From assembly GCA_951640165.1 (NCBI GenBank), contig OX621258.1, forward strand, positions 3,247,501-3,311,500: a stretch of 64,000 bases of DNA, given 5' to 3'. The stretch comes from Pseudoips prasinana. Lineage: Eukaryota > Arthropoda > Insecta > Lepidoptera > Nolidae. Below are positions 21,442 to 30,646 of this stretch, one piece after another. The notes under the pieces were generated by a model that saw only the letters and a list, made by a program, of their open reading frames with translations, searched no databases and was not told the origin of the DNA. A program made the translations under genes and the position numbers. Within the stretch, counting starts at the first letter, position 1. Each line of letters opens with the position of its first letter.

Positions 21442-21719
21442 GTTATGACCGGTTGGCGTGCACGCCGCAGGTCGTGGGTTCGATTCCCACCCAGGGGCTC
21501 TACCAGCTAAGTCGCGGAACATCGATTTCTTAAATGGCGTTCAAATAAATAAAGGTAAAAAATTACTCAATCAATCGAGGACAGCTATTTGTGTGCATGA
21601 AAATGTCTGTTTGGCCTAAGTCTGGTCGTAATTGTCTATATATGTAGGTATATACTTACAAAAGTAAAGCAATATATTATTATGCAGTATATACCTAAGA
21701 CATCTGGTTTCCATAGTAC
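21442..21719 (+). mobile_element. SINE-1 copy, left part (LTR element follows)
   Basis: Head with ggtcgtgggttcgattccca and body up to ccatagtac, where the LTR element begins. An ~85-bp foreign segment (~21497-21580) lies just after the head. The SINE continues at 26006. Confidence 0.8.
21716..21719 (+). repeat. Target-site duplication GTAC (left)
   Basis: GTAC directly before the 5' LTR is repeated at 26006-26009 directly after the 3' LTR. This is the 4-bp duplication expected for a Gypsy-type integrase; 5 bp is possible if the shared A is counted. Confidence 0.8.
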
Positions 21720-22037
21720 TGTAATGATATTACCTGCCCTCCTATAGAATAAAACCTCTTTTATCAAGATAGCTAGTAGCTCTGGTCATTTTATTAAAAT
21801 AACTAAACATAGCTTTTAAAATGAGAATAGAATTCGAATCAAATAAAAAGCATGGTGTTACGTTTGATTGATGTTTGTCAATAGTTATAAAAATGGTGTG
21901 CTAAAGTAAACATTGTGAATCTAATATAATTATTTTAAATAAAATCAATGATTGTTTGTGAATACATGTGTTATCATTGAGAAGATCTCCCTAGATCCCG
22001 TATAGAAATACCTCTTGCAGCTGCGAGTGTGCTTACA
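21720..22037 (+). repeat. 5' LTR
   Basis: Starts TGTAATGATATTACC and ends GTGTGCTTACA. An AATAAA-type signal (agaataaaacc) lies near the start. Matched by 25686-26005. Confidence 0.95.
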
Positions 22038-22051
22038 TGGTGGTAGGCGCC
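22038..22051 (+). promoter_or_regulatory. Putative primer binding site
   Basis: tggtggtaggcgcc directly follows the 5' LTR. The TGG start is what a tRNA 3'-CCA end would pair with. The tRNA is not identified. Confidence 0.6.
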
Positions 22052-22129
22052 TTTGGTTATTTGAAAAGATTTTGAAGTTTTCAAAGGGGAGAGATATTAT
22101 ACAAGAAATCTAGAGAAAAATAAGAAAAT

Positions 22130-23197
22130 ATGGAATCGACAAGCGTGAATTTACAGTTATTTAATGGTTTGAAACAAGATGCGAAGGAGTTTTTCAAACA
22201 ATTTAAAAGATTTGCCATTATAAAAAAATTATCAGATGAAGAAAAAGTAGCTATCATCCCGTCTTTTCTACAAGGAGCAGCGTTATCATTCTACAATATA
22301 ATAGTAGATACGGCAACAGAATTTGCCGACCTTGAAAAGTATTTTCTAGAGGAATTTCCAGCAACTATTGACTATGTAGAACAATTTTATATGACAAGAC
22401 AGAAATTTGAGGAAGATATTTTAGAATACTTTTATAGATTACAAGAACTGGCGTTCAAGGCAGAAATTAAAGATGAAAGGAAATTTATTATAAAATTTAT
22501 TAAATCATCAGCACCGTTTTATAAACATATACTAGCAACTTCACTACTAGAAGACAAGAAACAATTAAAAAAATTGATTATACAGCTAAAAGATATTTAT
22601 AATATGGACGATTTAAAACCACATAATGAAGATAATTTGATATGTTCCCCGACAACTCATGTGCAAGCGGGACCAGAACGTCAACCGTTAGACAACTCCA
22701 GATATGTGACGCCGGGAGGGAAAAGAACGTCGGCGGCAGTGAACGTCACACATCGGGTAGTTTCGGGGCAGCAGAACGTGGCGACGTGTGAAAATGGCGC
22801 TCAAACAAAGGAAGTATTTAATTTTTTTAATAGTTTTAGAAATAGTATACCGTATATTAGGGTTATGTATAAGAACAAGTCATGTCCAGCTCTCTTAGAC
22901 ACGGGAGCTGCGGTGTCATATATGTCGGGAACGATGGCGCGTAGATTAGGGTTAGGTTCGACAGGAACTGCAGTCGGCTCTATACAAGGCGTTGATGGAA
23001 GGACGATCGATACGACTGGAACAGCAAAATTTAATTTTTATATTAACGGTAAGGAATTTTGTAATAACATTTATATCATAGAAGATCTTGCATGCCAATT
23101 AATTTTAGGACGAGATTTTTTGAATGCGAATGCTGTTGTCATGGATTTTGCTAAGAGTAGAATAGTCATTGGCACGGAAGTGGTCTATTTTTGCTAA
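22130..23197 (+). CDS. Gag-protease polyprotein
   Basis: 355 codons beginning at the first ATG after the PBS. Residues ~1-150 have the helical gag/capsid pattern of Ty3/Gypsy elements (retrotrans_gag-like; EYFYRLQELAFKAEI). No CCHC zinc knuckle is present, which is unusual for a Gypsy Gag. A retroviral-type aspartic protease follows: LLDTGAAVSY with DTG at residues 257-259, and LILGRDFL (~322). Gag would form the particle and the protease would cleave it. The ORF stops at TAA (23195-23197), but the same frame stays open afterwards and encodes the integrase remnant. Either that TAA is a late mutation or it is read through. The deletion of RT leaves this as one of only two coding blocks kept. 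Confidence 0.85.
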   Translation: MESTSVNLQLFNGLKQDAKEFFKQFKRFAIIKKLSDEEKVAIIPSFLQGAALSFYNIIVDTATEFADLEKYFLEEFPATIDYVEQFYMTRQKFEEDILEYFYRLQELAFKAEIKDERKFIIKFIKSSAPFYKHILATSLLEDKKQLKKLIIQLKDIYNMDDLKPHNEDNLICSPTTHVQAGPERQPLDNSRYVTPGGKRTSAAVNVTHRVVSGQQNVATCENGAQTKEVFNFFNSFRNSIPYIRVMYKNKSCPALLDTGAAVSYMSGTMARRLGLGSTGTAVGSIQGVDGRTIDTTGTAKFNFYINGKEFCNNIYIIEDLACQLILGRDFLNANAVVMDFAKSRIVIGTEVVYFC

Positions 23198-23674
23198 GAC
23201 CAAAGATTTTTTAATTGTTTTGAAATAAATTCTGACAGTCATGTCAAATGTCACCAAAATGTTGACAAGAAGATTGGTAAGAATAATAATTTTGTAGTAA
23301 ATAAGAATTCTTCGCCAGTAATTAATAGCGAAGTCTATGAAAGAAAGAGAGATCGAGTTAGTGATGATAAGGTCACTTCGTTGGGCAATTTAACGGAAAA
23401 AGCGGTATATAACATAACTCAGGTACGTCACAAGGAAAAGGTCAACTACGACAGGAGAACAAGGCGAGAGTTCCGGCCGGGAGATTTAGTTATCATACGC
23501 TCTTCGGGACGATTTTCTGGTAAGAACCACGAATTACAACGTTTATTTATAGGACCATGGGTGGTGGTTAGACGCATAAGTGATGTCACTTATGTGGTAC
23601 GAAAGCCTGGACGGAATAGATCCGACACAGTACATATCAATCGGATGAAATTATTCCAGACAAGGGAGATTTGA
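23198..23674 (+). pseudogene. Integrase C-terminal domain remnant
   Basis: In frame with gag-protease past its TAA, open to the TGA at 23672-23674. The second half has the integrase C-terminal (GPY/F-type) pattern: HKEKVNYDRRTRREFRPGD, GPWVVVRRISDVTYVV and VHINRMKLF. The catalytic DDE core, zinc finger, RNase H and RT that should lie between protease and this domain are gone. In complete elements this domain helps bind DNA during integration. There is no Met start at the domain, so it could only be made by read-through or from a non-AUG start. Confidence 0.75.
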
Positions 23675-24216
23675 ATAAATACTTGGTATGCTGAGCTCCT
23701 ATGTCTAATGAGAGTTATTTTATTTGTTCCGTTATTGTTATTTAACATTGTACGATTAGCATAAAATTATAATATTAATGTTGTCCGCTGCTGGACATGG
23801 GCGTAGCCCAAATATTTTCATAATTTTAATACTGGGTATGATTGACTATAGTCATCACACTTATGACTTATTTTATTGGTGGTGATGATGTACAAGTGGC
23901 GCTGCTACATGATTATCAGGTGTTACCCTGAAAAGAGTCGTTTTTGGGGCACACACACAGGATGTTCATTGTCTGGAGAAGCAATGAAAGCATCCTAGAC
24001 TAACCAAGTCTTGTTATTATGTTGTTTATGCCAGAAAACACACGATATTTATAGATTACATCAAAAATGTGGAACTATCATGTCACGGTGTTTGCGACCA
24101 AACATCTCCGAAACGGCTGGCCCGATTCGCATAAAAATTTTGTACGAATATCTGGCGAAAATTTTTTTTTTTTACCTTAAGTTTAAGGGTGAACCACTAC
24201 TAAATATTTGCCTTTA

Positions 24217-24258
<42 letters not shown>

Positions 24259-25670
24259 AAATTAAATAAAACTTTAAATTCACCATTCTACTACCAAGCC
24301 CTACCTATTTTTTTTTTCTTTTTAGTAACAATAATTTAATTTTATGTTTATTTGGATATTTTTTTTTGCATCCAATCAAATGTCTTTCGATGACTTAGAA
24401 TTGTTAATAGACCCGATAGATGGCGCTGCGATAAGACTACGAGTTTTATTGCTATTGTTATGGCAGTGGTAGAATACATAAGCCGTTTACTTATATTACT
24501 GATGAGAATATTTATAATTACAATTTTATTTTATTTGTCAAATATATGAATATACTTTCGCGCATAAATTTTATTTTCATGTGAAACGTACGAGAGCAAC
24601 GATGACCAGGGGCGATGTTCCAGTACAACCACAATGGACATGATGGAAGATCGGAAAATGAATAACGGGATTTACAAGAAGTAAATATCCAGGTAGAGAT
24701 AGGGAGTTAGGAAATGGGTGAAGCGTAGATTAAGGGGATATTTCCGTCAATAGTTAAGAGTGGGTGATAGAATTTAATTATTCATTGGCATCACACATCT
24801 AGCACATAGTAGCCGATAGATGTGGGAGAACCTCATGGACTCCATGATGTTGATGGGTATTCTGTTCTACCTAACACTTTTATTTTCATGTCTGGGGACA
24901 AATAGATGATAGGGTAGGTTAATTGGTATAAATGAGATATTTATTTTTCATTAATCTTGGTTGGTATATGATCTTCCATCATGGTCCTGACTCTCTGGAA
25001 CCCATCCTTGATTGATAAGATTAATATCTTTTTGTTATCAATTATTTTGGATAGTTTAGCAGTTAGGTTTTATAATAGGATAGCCATTAGCCAACTTTTA
25101 TACATGCTTCAATTAATTTTTAACCACTTGTTCTAATTAATTATTTCAGATTATCATTAATAATTTAGTTGAACGGTCAACTGTTGTAATAATTTAATTT
25201 GGATTAAACTTTTAACCAGTTGTTATAATTAAGTTTGCCCTTTTAAAATAATTATTTTCAGATCATTAATTTATGATTTATTTAAATGGTTAAAAGTTGT
25301 AATTATTTTCATTTTTTTTTATTTCTGTACTTTTACTTGGTGATAGGACCAAGTATGATCATTGAAGCTTTTGTGTGTGAAGGTTGACTAATATTTTATT
25401 TTAGCTAGGATAGCTATAATTAGGTAGTGTTTGGCTAGTGTTAGGAAAGTAGAATTAGGGCCTTGAAAGTATAATTTTTGGTTGGTTTTTTTATACTTTG
25501 AGCAAGTCGGACTCATACTCCCATTTGCTAGACTTTCAGTGGGTCCTGGGTTCAATTCTACTCTTTTTTATTGCACCTATGTATTTGATAACTCCCAACA
25601 TAGGTAGACAGTTATAATGTAGGAAGGTAACAGAATTTTGGAAGTGTTTCAAGACTTCCAAAATTTTTTT
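23675..25670 (+). other. Non-coding 3' region of the LTR element
   Basis: About 2 kb between the last coding block and the PPT. It holds a 35-base A-run (24219-24253) preceded by tttaataaa and by a Helitron/retroposon-like phrase (aaacggctggcccgattcgc at ~24111). That suggests an old retroposed insertion with a long poly(A) tail. Otherwise AT-rich with no envelope-like or other gene. Confidence 0.55.
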
Positions 25671-25685
25671 TTGGGGAGGGGCTGA
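25671..25685 (+). promoter_or_regulatory. Polypurine tract
   Basis: ttggggaggggctga lies directly upstream of the 3' LTR, the expected place for plus-strand priming. Confidence 0.8.
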
Positions 25686-26005
25686 TGTAATGATATTACC
25701 TGCCCTCCTATAGAATAAAACCTCTTTTATCAAGATAGCTAGTAGCTCTGGTCATTTTATTAAAATAACTAAACATAGCTTTTAAAATGAGAATAGAATT
25801 CGAATCAAATAAAAAGCATGGTGTTACGTTTGATTGATGTTTGTCAATAGTTATAAAAATGGTGTGCTGAAGTAAACATTGTGAATCTAATATAATTATT
25901 TTAAATAAAATCAATGATTGTTTGTGAATACATGTGTTATCATTGAGAAGATCTCCCTAGATCCCGTATAGAAATACCTCTTGCGGCTGCGAGTGTGCTT
26001 TTACA
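25686..26005 (+). repeat. 3' LTR
   Basis: Matches 21720-22037; differs by A to G at two places and two extra T before the terminal ACA. Followed by GTAC and the rest of SINE-1. Confidence 0.95.
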
Positions 26006-26160
26006 GTACATACAAGCTCTGCTTATTTTGGAATCAGATGGCCGTGTGTGAACAATGTTCCAGAATATTACTAGATCGCTAAAATTGAGAGTTATAGCGG
26101 TCATAACTCTCAATTTTAGCGATCTAGTAATATTCTGGGACATTATTCACACACGGCCAT
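26006..26160 (+). repeat. SINE-1 end and 58-bp-arm palindrome
   Basis: The interrupted SINE-1 resumes (caagctctgcttattttgga). Its 3' end then runs into a palindrome: arms 26038-26095 and 26103-26160, 7-base centre agcggtc, two mismatches. The inner arms include gatcgctaaaattgagagtt, which is not SINE sequence, so flanking DNA was copied together with the SINE end. Confidence 0.85.
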
Positions 26161-26369
26161 CGTACCTTAATGGTCTTTTTTTAGCTCCTCAGTACATAAC
26201 ATAATGTTTTGGTTGCATTTGTTTTATGAAGGAACATGCAAAAGAAAGGAAGAAAACATGGTAATACACAAACACTAGACACAGCCATACTAAACAACAA
26301 CTATAAATAGGTCTTATAAGTAGTGGGATACTCGTGGGTGTTGAGGCAGTAGCGAGGCGTATTCCTTTA

Positions 26370-26655
26370 CAACTGAAAAAAAGACGTGTGGCACTCGGAG
26401 ACTGCCGCGGTAAAGCTATTGTATAGCATTTTTTATCAACTTATGCAATTATAATTATTTATTTATTTTATAATACTGCATTTGTAATAATAATAATAAA
26501 ATATATAAAGGCGGGTTGCTGAACTAAAGAGACAAGCGTGATATTTCAAAAAGTCATTAAAAGTTCTGGTATTTATCGATAGATGGCGGTCGGATTTCTG
26601 GATTCGGTCCCCACGCTCAAGGCCCGCGATAAAAGCTATGCAATAGCTTCAAAAA
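26370..26655. repeat. Possible foldback/MITE-like repeat
   Basis: The left part (gcggtaaagctattgtatag) and right part (gcgataaaagctatgcaata) share a related, partly palindromic motif, with an ATA microsatellite between them. gtgtggcactcggagactgc is a phrase I recall from lepidopteran repeats. Ends are not defined. Confidence 0.35.
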
Positions 26656-26789
26656 AACCATTATTAATTAACCCTTCTACTGCGATCATGCCCACAAAAG
26701 TCGCTAAGAAAGAACAAAAATGTCTTAAGTAATATATGCAAGCATTTGGATGACTCGGTAGTTTAGTAGGAGCATGTTCAAGCGCAGAT

Positions 26790-26905
26790 TTTTTTTATAA
26801 GATGGCGACAAACTGTGGGCGGCAAGTGGGCCTGATGGTAAGTGATCATCGCCGCCCATTGACACTTGCAACACCAGAGGAGTCGCGGGTACGTTGCCTG
26901 ACTTG
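26790..26905 (+). mobile_element. Retroposon 3'-end scrap
   Basis: gggcctgatggtaagtgatc, atcgccgcccattgacactt and aacaccagaggagtcgcggg form a well-known lepidopteran interspersed sequence, but only ~115 bp is here. Confidence 0.5.
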
Positions 26906-28080
26906 AAAATAGTCCGCAAACAATGTTGCTGACCCCCCCCCCCATATAATATCCGTTAAAAAAAGAAAATTACGCGGAAATTATGCGAGATAGCACACAA
27001 CGGAACATTTTCATTACGTTTGCACGTAGGGTGGCCAGGGCCGCAGCAAAGGTCAAGTAGTGGTAGAGTGCCTGGAGGTCATACTGTTACCGGCATATAT
27101 ATGATATTATTATAATGAATTAATTAAAATTGGAAATATAAATTAGGAACCAAATATAATAGTTCCAATGGTGCTGCAATTGATAGCAGCAGGCGGTATA
27201 TGCTTAACCAGTCGCGTGCACCTAAGTGACTTTTGTCACTTTTTTTTTGACCGTTGAGTGCTCTCAAGTGACAAATGTCCCTTTTTTAGTTCAGTATGAT
27301 GCATCGGAGCAATCTCGTTATTTCTTTCTATCGCGTTACGTTTCTTATCTTTTTCTCTTTTCTACTCGAATCTTAATACATTCCTTCATGCAAGAAATAC
27401 GACAAAAGTTCCACAATAGTTCATTCGGCTTGAAAAAAAAATGTCAAATGTCAGTCGTTGATTCTCGCGCGTAAGTGAGGTTAATCTAACGCCTGTAAAT
27501 TAATAGTTTTGAAGTAAGAAGAATGTTTTTTTTTATTTTATGGTGTGTAAATAGAGCTATTCCACTGTTAAAAGTCATAAAATATATATGTTACCGATTT
27601 ACTTTTTAAAATTTTTTTTTTTTTTTTTCAACTTTAGTCAATGTTTTGCCCTTAATATAATAAATTAGAAACGAAATGTCAACAAACATTCATTACGACT
27701 TGAAAGAGTCATTCACAAGCATGAATTAAAACAACACTTGTGTCGACCCATGTCGACTACACCTCAACAAAAAATTGTTTATTGAGCGCGCCCATTTAGC
27801 GCACGGCGGGTCGCCATTTATCGCTGACCTAGGAGCACTTCACGCGTTTTTTTTAGCACTCGAGCGGTTAATAGCAAAAAAAAAAAAGACCCCCCCCCCA
27901 AGGCCCAACACTATGAGCGACCTTATTCATGCTCACAAATACGACATTAAGTTATCAATGTTATTATTAAGGAATGTCTTCTGTAAGGTGGAGGTACTTC
28001 CCCAGTCGGGTTGCTCTTTGAGCGAATACACGCTGTGCCCTACCTCTACAAATTATGATGCAAGATAATGAGTTCTAGAT
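26906..28080. other. Largely unassigned; promoter-like patch
   Basis: Contains a 12-C run (26930-26941), a pyrimidine-rich, less repetitive patch at ~27225-27480 ending in a splice-donor-like gcgcgtaagtgagg, and a purine/C-run at 27880-27900. No coding exon is recognisable. Confidence 0.35.
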
Positions 28081-28082
28081 AA

Positions 28083-28640
28083 TCCCGGGTCAGGCCAAAA
28101 ATTTATGTTGAGATAATTCTGTTAAGATAATTTCCCAGTATCAGGCCAAGTTTGAGAGTTCACGGTATTACACGCCCGTGCCTCGGAGAGCATGTAAAGC
28201 TTTCGATCCTGTACCTGACTTCTTTCCGCTCGTGTCGCTATTCGTCCCATCGGATCATGAGAATAAAATGCTCTACCTATATGATCGCGTATACAGTTTT
28301 GACGGTCACCATAGCCTAGTTGGTAATGCTCCTGCCTACGAAGCTGGTGGTCCTGGGTTCGAATCCCGGTAAGTGCAAATATTTGTGTGATGAGCACGAA
28401 TATTTGTTTCTGAGTCATGGATGTTTTCTATGTATATAAGTATTTATCTATCTATATAAGTATGTATATCGTCGCCTGGTACCCATAGTACAAGCTTTGC
28501 TTAGTTTGGGGCTAGGATGATCTGTGTGACATTGTCCCTATATATTATATATTATATTATCAGTTGTGCATTTTATATGTACATCGCAGATGCCTACATT
28601 GAGACTATCCACCGTGACCGAATTTCGATCAGAATACTAT
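28083..28640 (+). mobile_element. Degenerate SINE-4 interrupted by SINE-2
   Basis: SINE-4 body at 28135-28270 (gcctcggagagcatgtaaag) and its 3' end at 28590-28640 (cattgagactatccaccgtg) flank the SINE-2 at 28301-28556. Confidence 0.7.
28301..28556 (+). mobile_element. SINE-2 reference copy (full length)
   Basis: The tRNA-like head gacggtcaccatagcctagt carries an A-box-like tagcctagttggtaa and a B box ggttcgaatcc. The body is followed by a short AT-rich tail. It is the best-preserved plus-strand copy and might still be polymerase III competent. Confidence 0.88.
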
Positions 28641-29085
28641 TATTATTAAAGTTACCTGAGCTCATTAGGGAGATGGGTTAACCCCGGTAATACAATACGT
28701 CTAAACTACAGTAACCACTTACCTACCCTCTTACTATTAAGTCTTATTTTTGCTATATAAAACAAAGGAATACATAACTTTTCCGTTCTCCTTGACACCA
28801 TAGCCTCTACATTTGGCCTTCGCATAAGGGCTCCAGTTCTAGAACAGTGGATGGCATTGACAATATTTCTCATGAACTCGCGTGCTCCCCTGTTTACTCA
28901 CATGGCCCAGACGATTATCTTGCTAATTGACAGTTCATTACTGGTAAAGTAATTGTTCTATTTTTATCTAAAGGTGTAACCCTCATATACCTACATGAGG
29001 AACAGATGCATGTATAAGCGTGGGATTTATAGAGAGCAGATCAGGGTAGGAGTTTAATCTATTTAATACATTGTGTAGTAATAAA
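28641..29085. other. Unassigned stretch
   Basis: No gene or repeat recognised. Confidence 0.4.
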
Positions 29086-29355
29086 AAACTTGTGTGTACT
29101 TATGTACACGCGTTAGAAGTTTTACTTCTTAATATACAACTTGAACATAGTTATCAATTTTCATACCACCTAGAACTAACGTCATGCTGTTATTTTTACG
29201 ATGCGCGCGCACGATGCGCGCGCATCGTAAAAATTCACTCTCATACATTTTCATACCACCTAGAACTAACTTCATGCTGTTAAATTTTTTGGTGTCGGTG
29301 TGCGCGCGCATCGTAAAATTCACTCTCATCATTTTTCTCCATCGCGCCAAAAGAA
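29086..29355 (+). mobile_element. MITE-1 copy with internal duplication
   Basis: Runs from acttgtgtgtacttatgtac to gcgccaaaagaagtataact. The block ttttcataccacctagaact and the following GC repeat occur twice (29158-29229 and 29248-29320). The alternating cgatgcgcgcgcacgatgcg tract is itself a palindrome. It pairs with the minus-strand copy at 29485. Confidence 0.75.
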
Positions 29356-29484
29356 GTATAACTTCAATAAAGCTAAAATTTTAAATTTCGATAATTAAAC
29401 CTACACATGATCTCCTTGACGATAACTTAATATAAGCTAGCTAAATATCATTACTATTATAAAATAAATCTTATTGTATATTTT

Positions 29485-29670
29485 TGAAGTTATACTTCTT
29501 TTGGCGCGATGGAGAAAAATGATGAGAGTGAATTTTTACGTTGCGCGCGCACACCGACACCAAAAAATTTAACACCGTGAAGTTAGTTCTAGGTGGTATG
29601 AAAATTGATAACTATGTTCAAGTTGTATATTAAGAAGTATAACTTCTAACGCGTGTACATAAGTACACAC
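29485..29670 (-). mobile_element. MITE-1 copy
   Basis: Plus strand starts gaagttatacttcttttggc and ends ttaagaagtataacttctaa plus gtacataagtacacacaagt. The inverted gaagttatacttctt motif near both ends acts as a terminal repeat. With 29086-29355 it makes a large inverted repeat around a Rep-A scrap (29430-29482). Confidence 0.75.
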
Positions 29671-29711
29671 AAGTTTTTTTTTATACAATCCATGTACCTA
29701 AATATTCATAT

Positions 29712-30205
29712 GTCACGCACTAAGGCACGCCGTCTTAAAAATGAATCCACAGCTAAACACAATCAAATGTGGACCAAAATCAAGCAATTAAAACACTCAA
29801 ATCAACTCATAAAAGAAGTAGACAAAAGCTGGTCCAAAAATCTTTGGAAGTACAGCAGAAACCAGCTACGACTGATAGAAGCAGTATTCACGGGCCACTA
29901 TGGCACCAACTATCACCTACACAAACTGTCGAATAGCCCAATCTGCAGGTCCTGTAGGGAAGAAAATGAAACAATGCTGCATATAATATGCAAATACGAT
30001 GCATTGGCAAGACACAGAATGGCCATCCTGGGGCTGGCATATCCAGAACCAGGAGACTACAAGGATCTACCCCTAAGAAGCGTACTGGATTATGTGAAGA
30101 CTTCATTCAGGGCTCTAGGGATAGAATAAAAACCAGTGGGGGATAGTACAAAAGATCCTGAAGGGTCGAAGTGCTGTACGCAAGTACACCCCATCATATA
30201 TAAGA
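29712..30205 (+). pseudogene. LINE-Z C-terminal fragment, copy 2
   Basis: Open from 29713 to the stop at 30127-30129 without a native start. It encodes the polyprotein end found after RNase H in R1/I-type non-LTR elements: SKNLWKYSRNQLRLIEAVFT, then a CxxC...H...C knuckle in CRSCREENETMLHIICK. The 3' end finishes in GATAA repeats. It is a truncated retrotransposon and not a host gene. Confidence 0.8.
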
Positions 30206-30405
30206 TAAGATAAGAAGGCACGCGGTCAGCTATAGATAAGTGACCAACGAAGTGGTTTACGGATTATGTTGGTTGGTGCACGTTGGGCACGTTGAGCTGT
30301 CGGTCCCGGTTGTAGTCATTAGAACTGATGGTCATTAGAAGTGGTTTGAACATTTCTGACACTGGGGTAACTAACTGAGTCACTAACCAATAAACAGACC
30401 AGTCA
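30206..30405 (+). mobile_element. SINE-5S copy (duplication A)
   Basis: Begins in the 5S-like head (cgcggtcagctatagataag, gtgacc) and contains tgtcggtcccggttgtagtc. More diverged than 53138-53395. Twin at 38779-38980. Confidence 0.7.
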
Positions 30406-30451
30406 ATTTTATCTTCACTATTACAATAACGTAACCCAAGGTATTTAAAAA

Positions 30452-30646
30452 AAACTTGTGTGTACTTATGTACACGCGTTAGAAGTTATACTTCTTAATA
30501 TACAACTTGAACATAGTTATCAATTTTCATACCACCTAGAACTAACTTCATGCTGTTATTTTTTTTGGTGTTGGTGTGCGCGCGCATCGTAAAAATTCAC
30601 TCTCATCATTTTTCTCCATCATCGCGCCAAAAGAAGTATAACTTCA
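30452..30646 (+). mobile_element. MITE-1 copy absent from copy B
   Basis: Inserted in ggtatttaaaa|aattgtctatt, the uninterrupted form of which is seen at 39004-39026. It spans acttgtgtgtacttatgtac to aaagaagtataacttc. The A-rich site hides the exact target duplication. The comparison fixes the element's length at ~195 bp. Confidence 0.85.

Larger units (their letters stand above)
21720..26005 (+). mobile_element. Internally deleted Gypsy-type LTR retrotransposon
   Basis: The LTRs are 318 and 320 bp (TGTAA...TTACA). By eye they differ by two substitutions and one 2-base indel, so the copy is young. The element has a PBS, gag-protease, a tract encoding an integrase C-terminal domain, ~2 kb of non-coding DNA and a PPT. 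Reverse transcriptase, RNase H and the integrase core are missing, so it must depend on a complete relative for replication. Confidence 0.9.

Noticed and set aside
23675..25670. Envelope gene in the young LTR element
   Set aside because: The 2-kb region has no open frame of useful length, no signal peptide or membrane segment, and a 35-A run.
29653..29711. Start of the 158-codon LINE-Z frame at 29653
   Set aside because: The first ~20 codons come from MITE-1 and Rep-A flank. Only sequence from 29712 is shared with copy 3.
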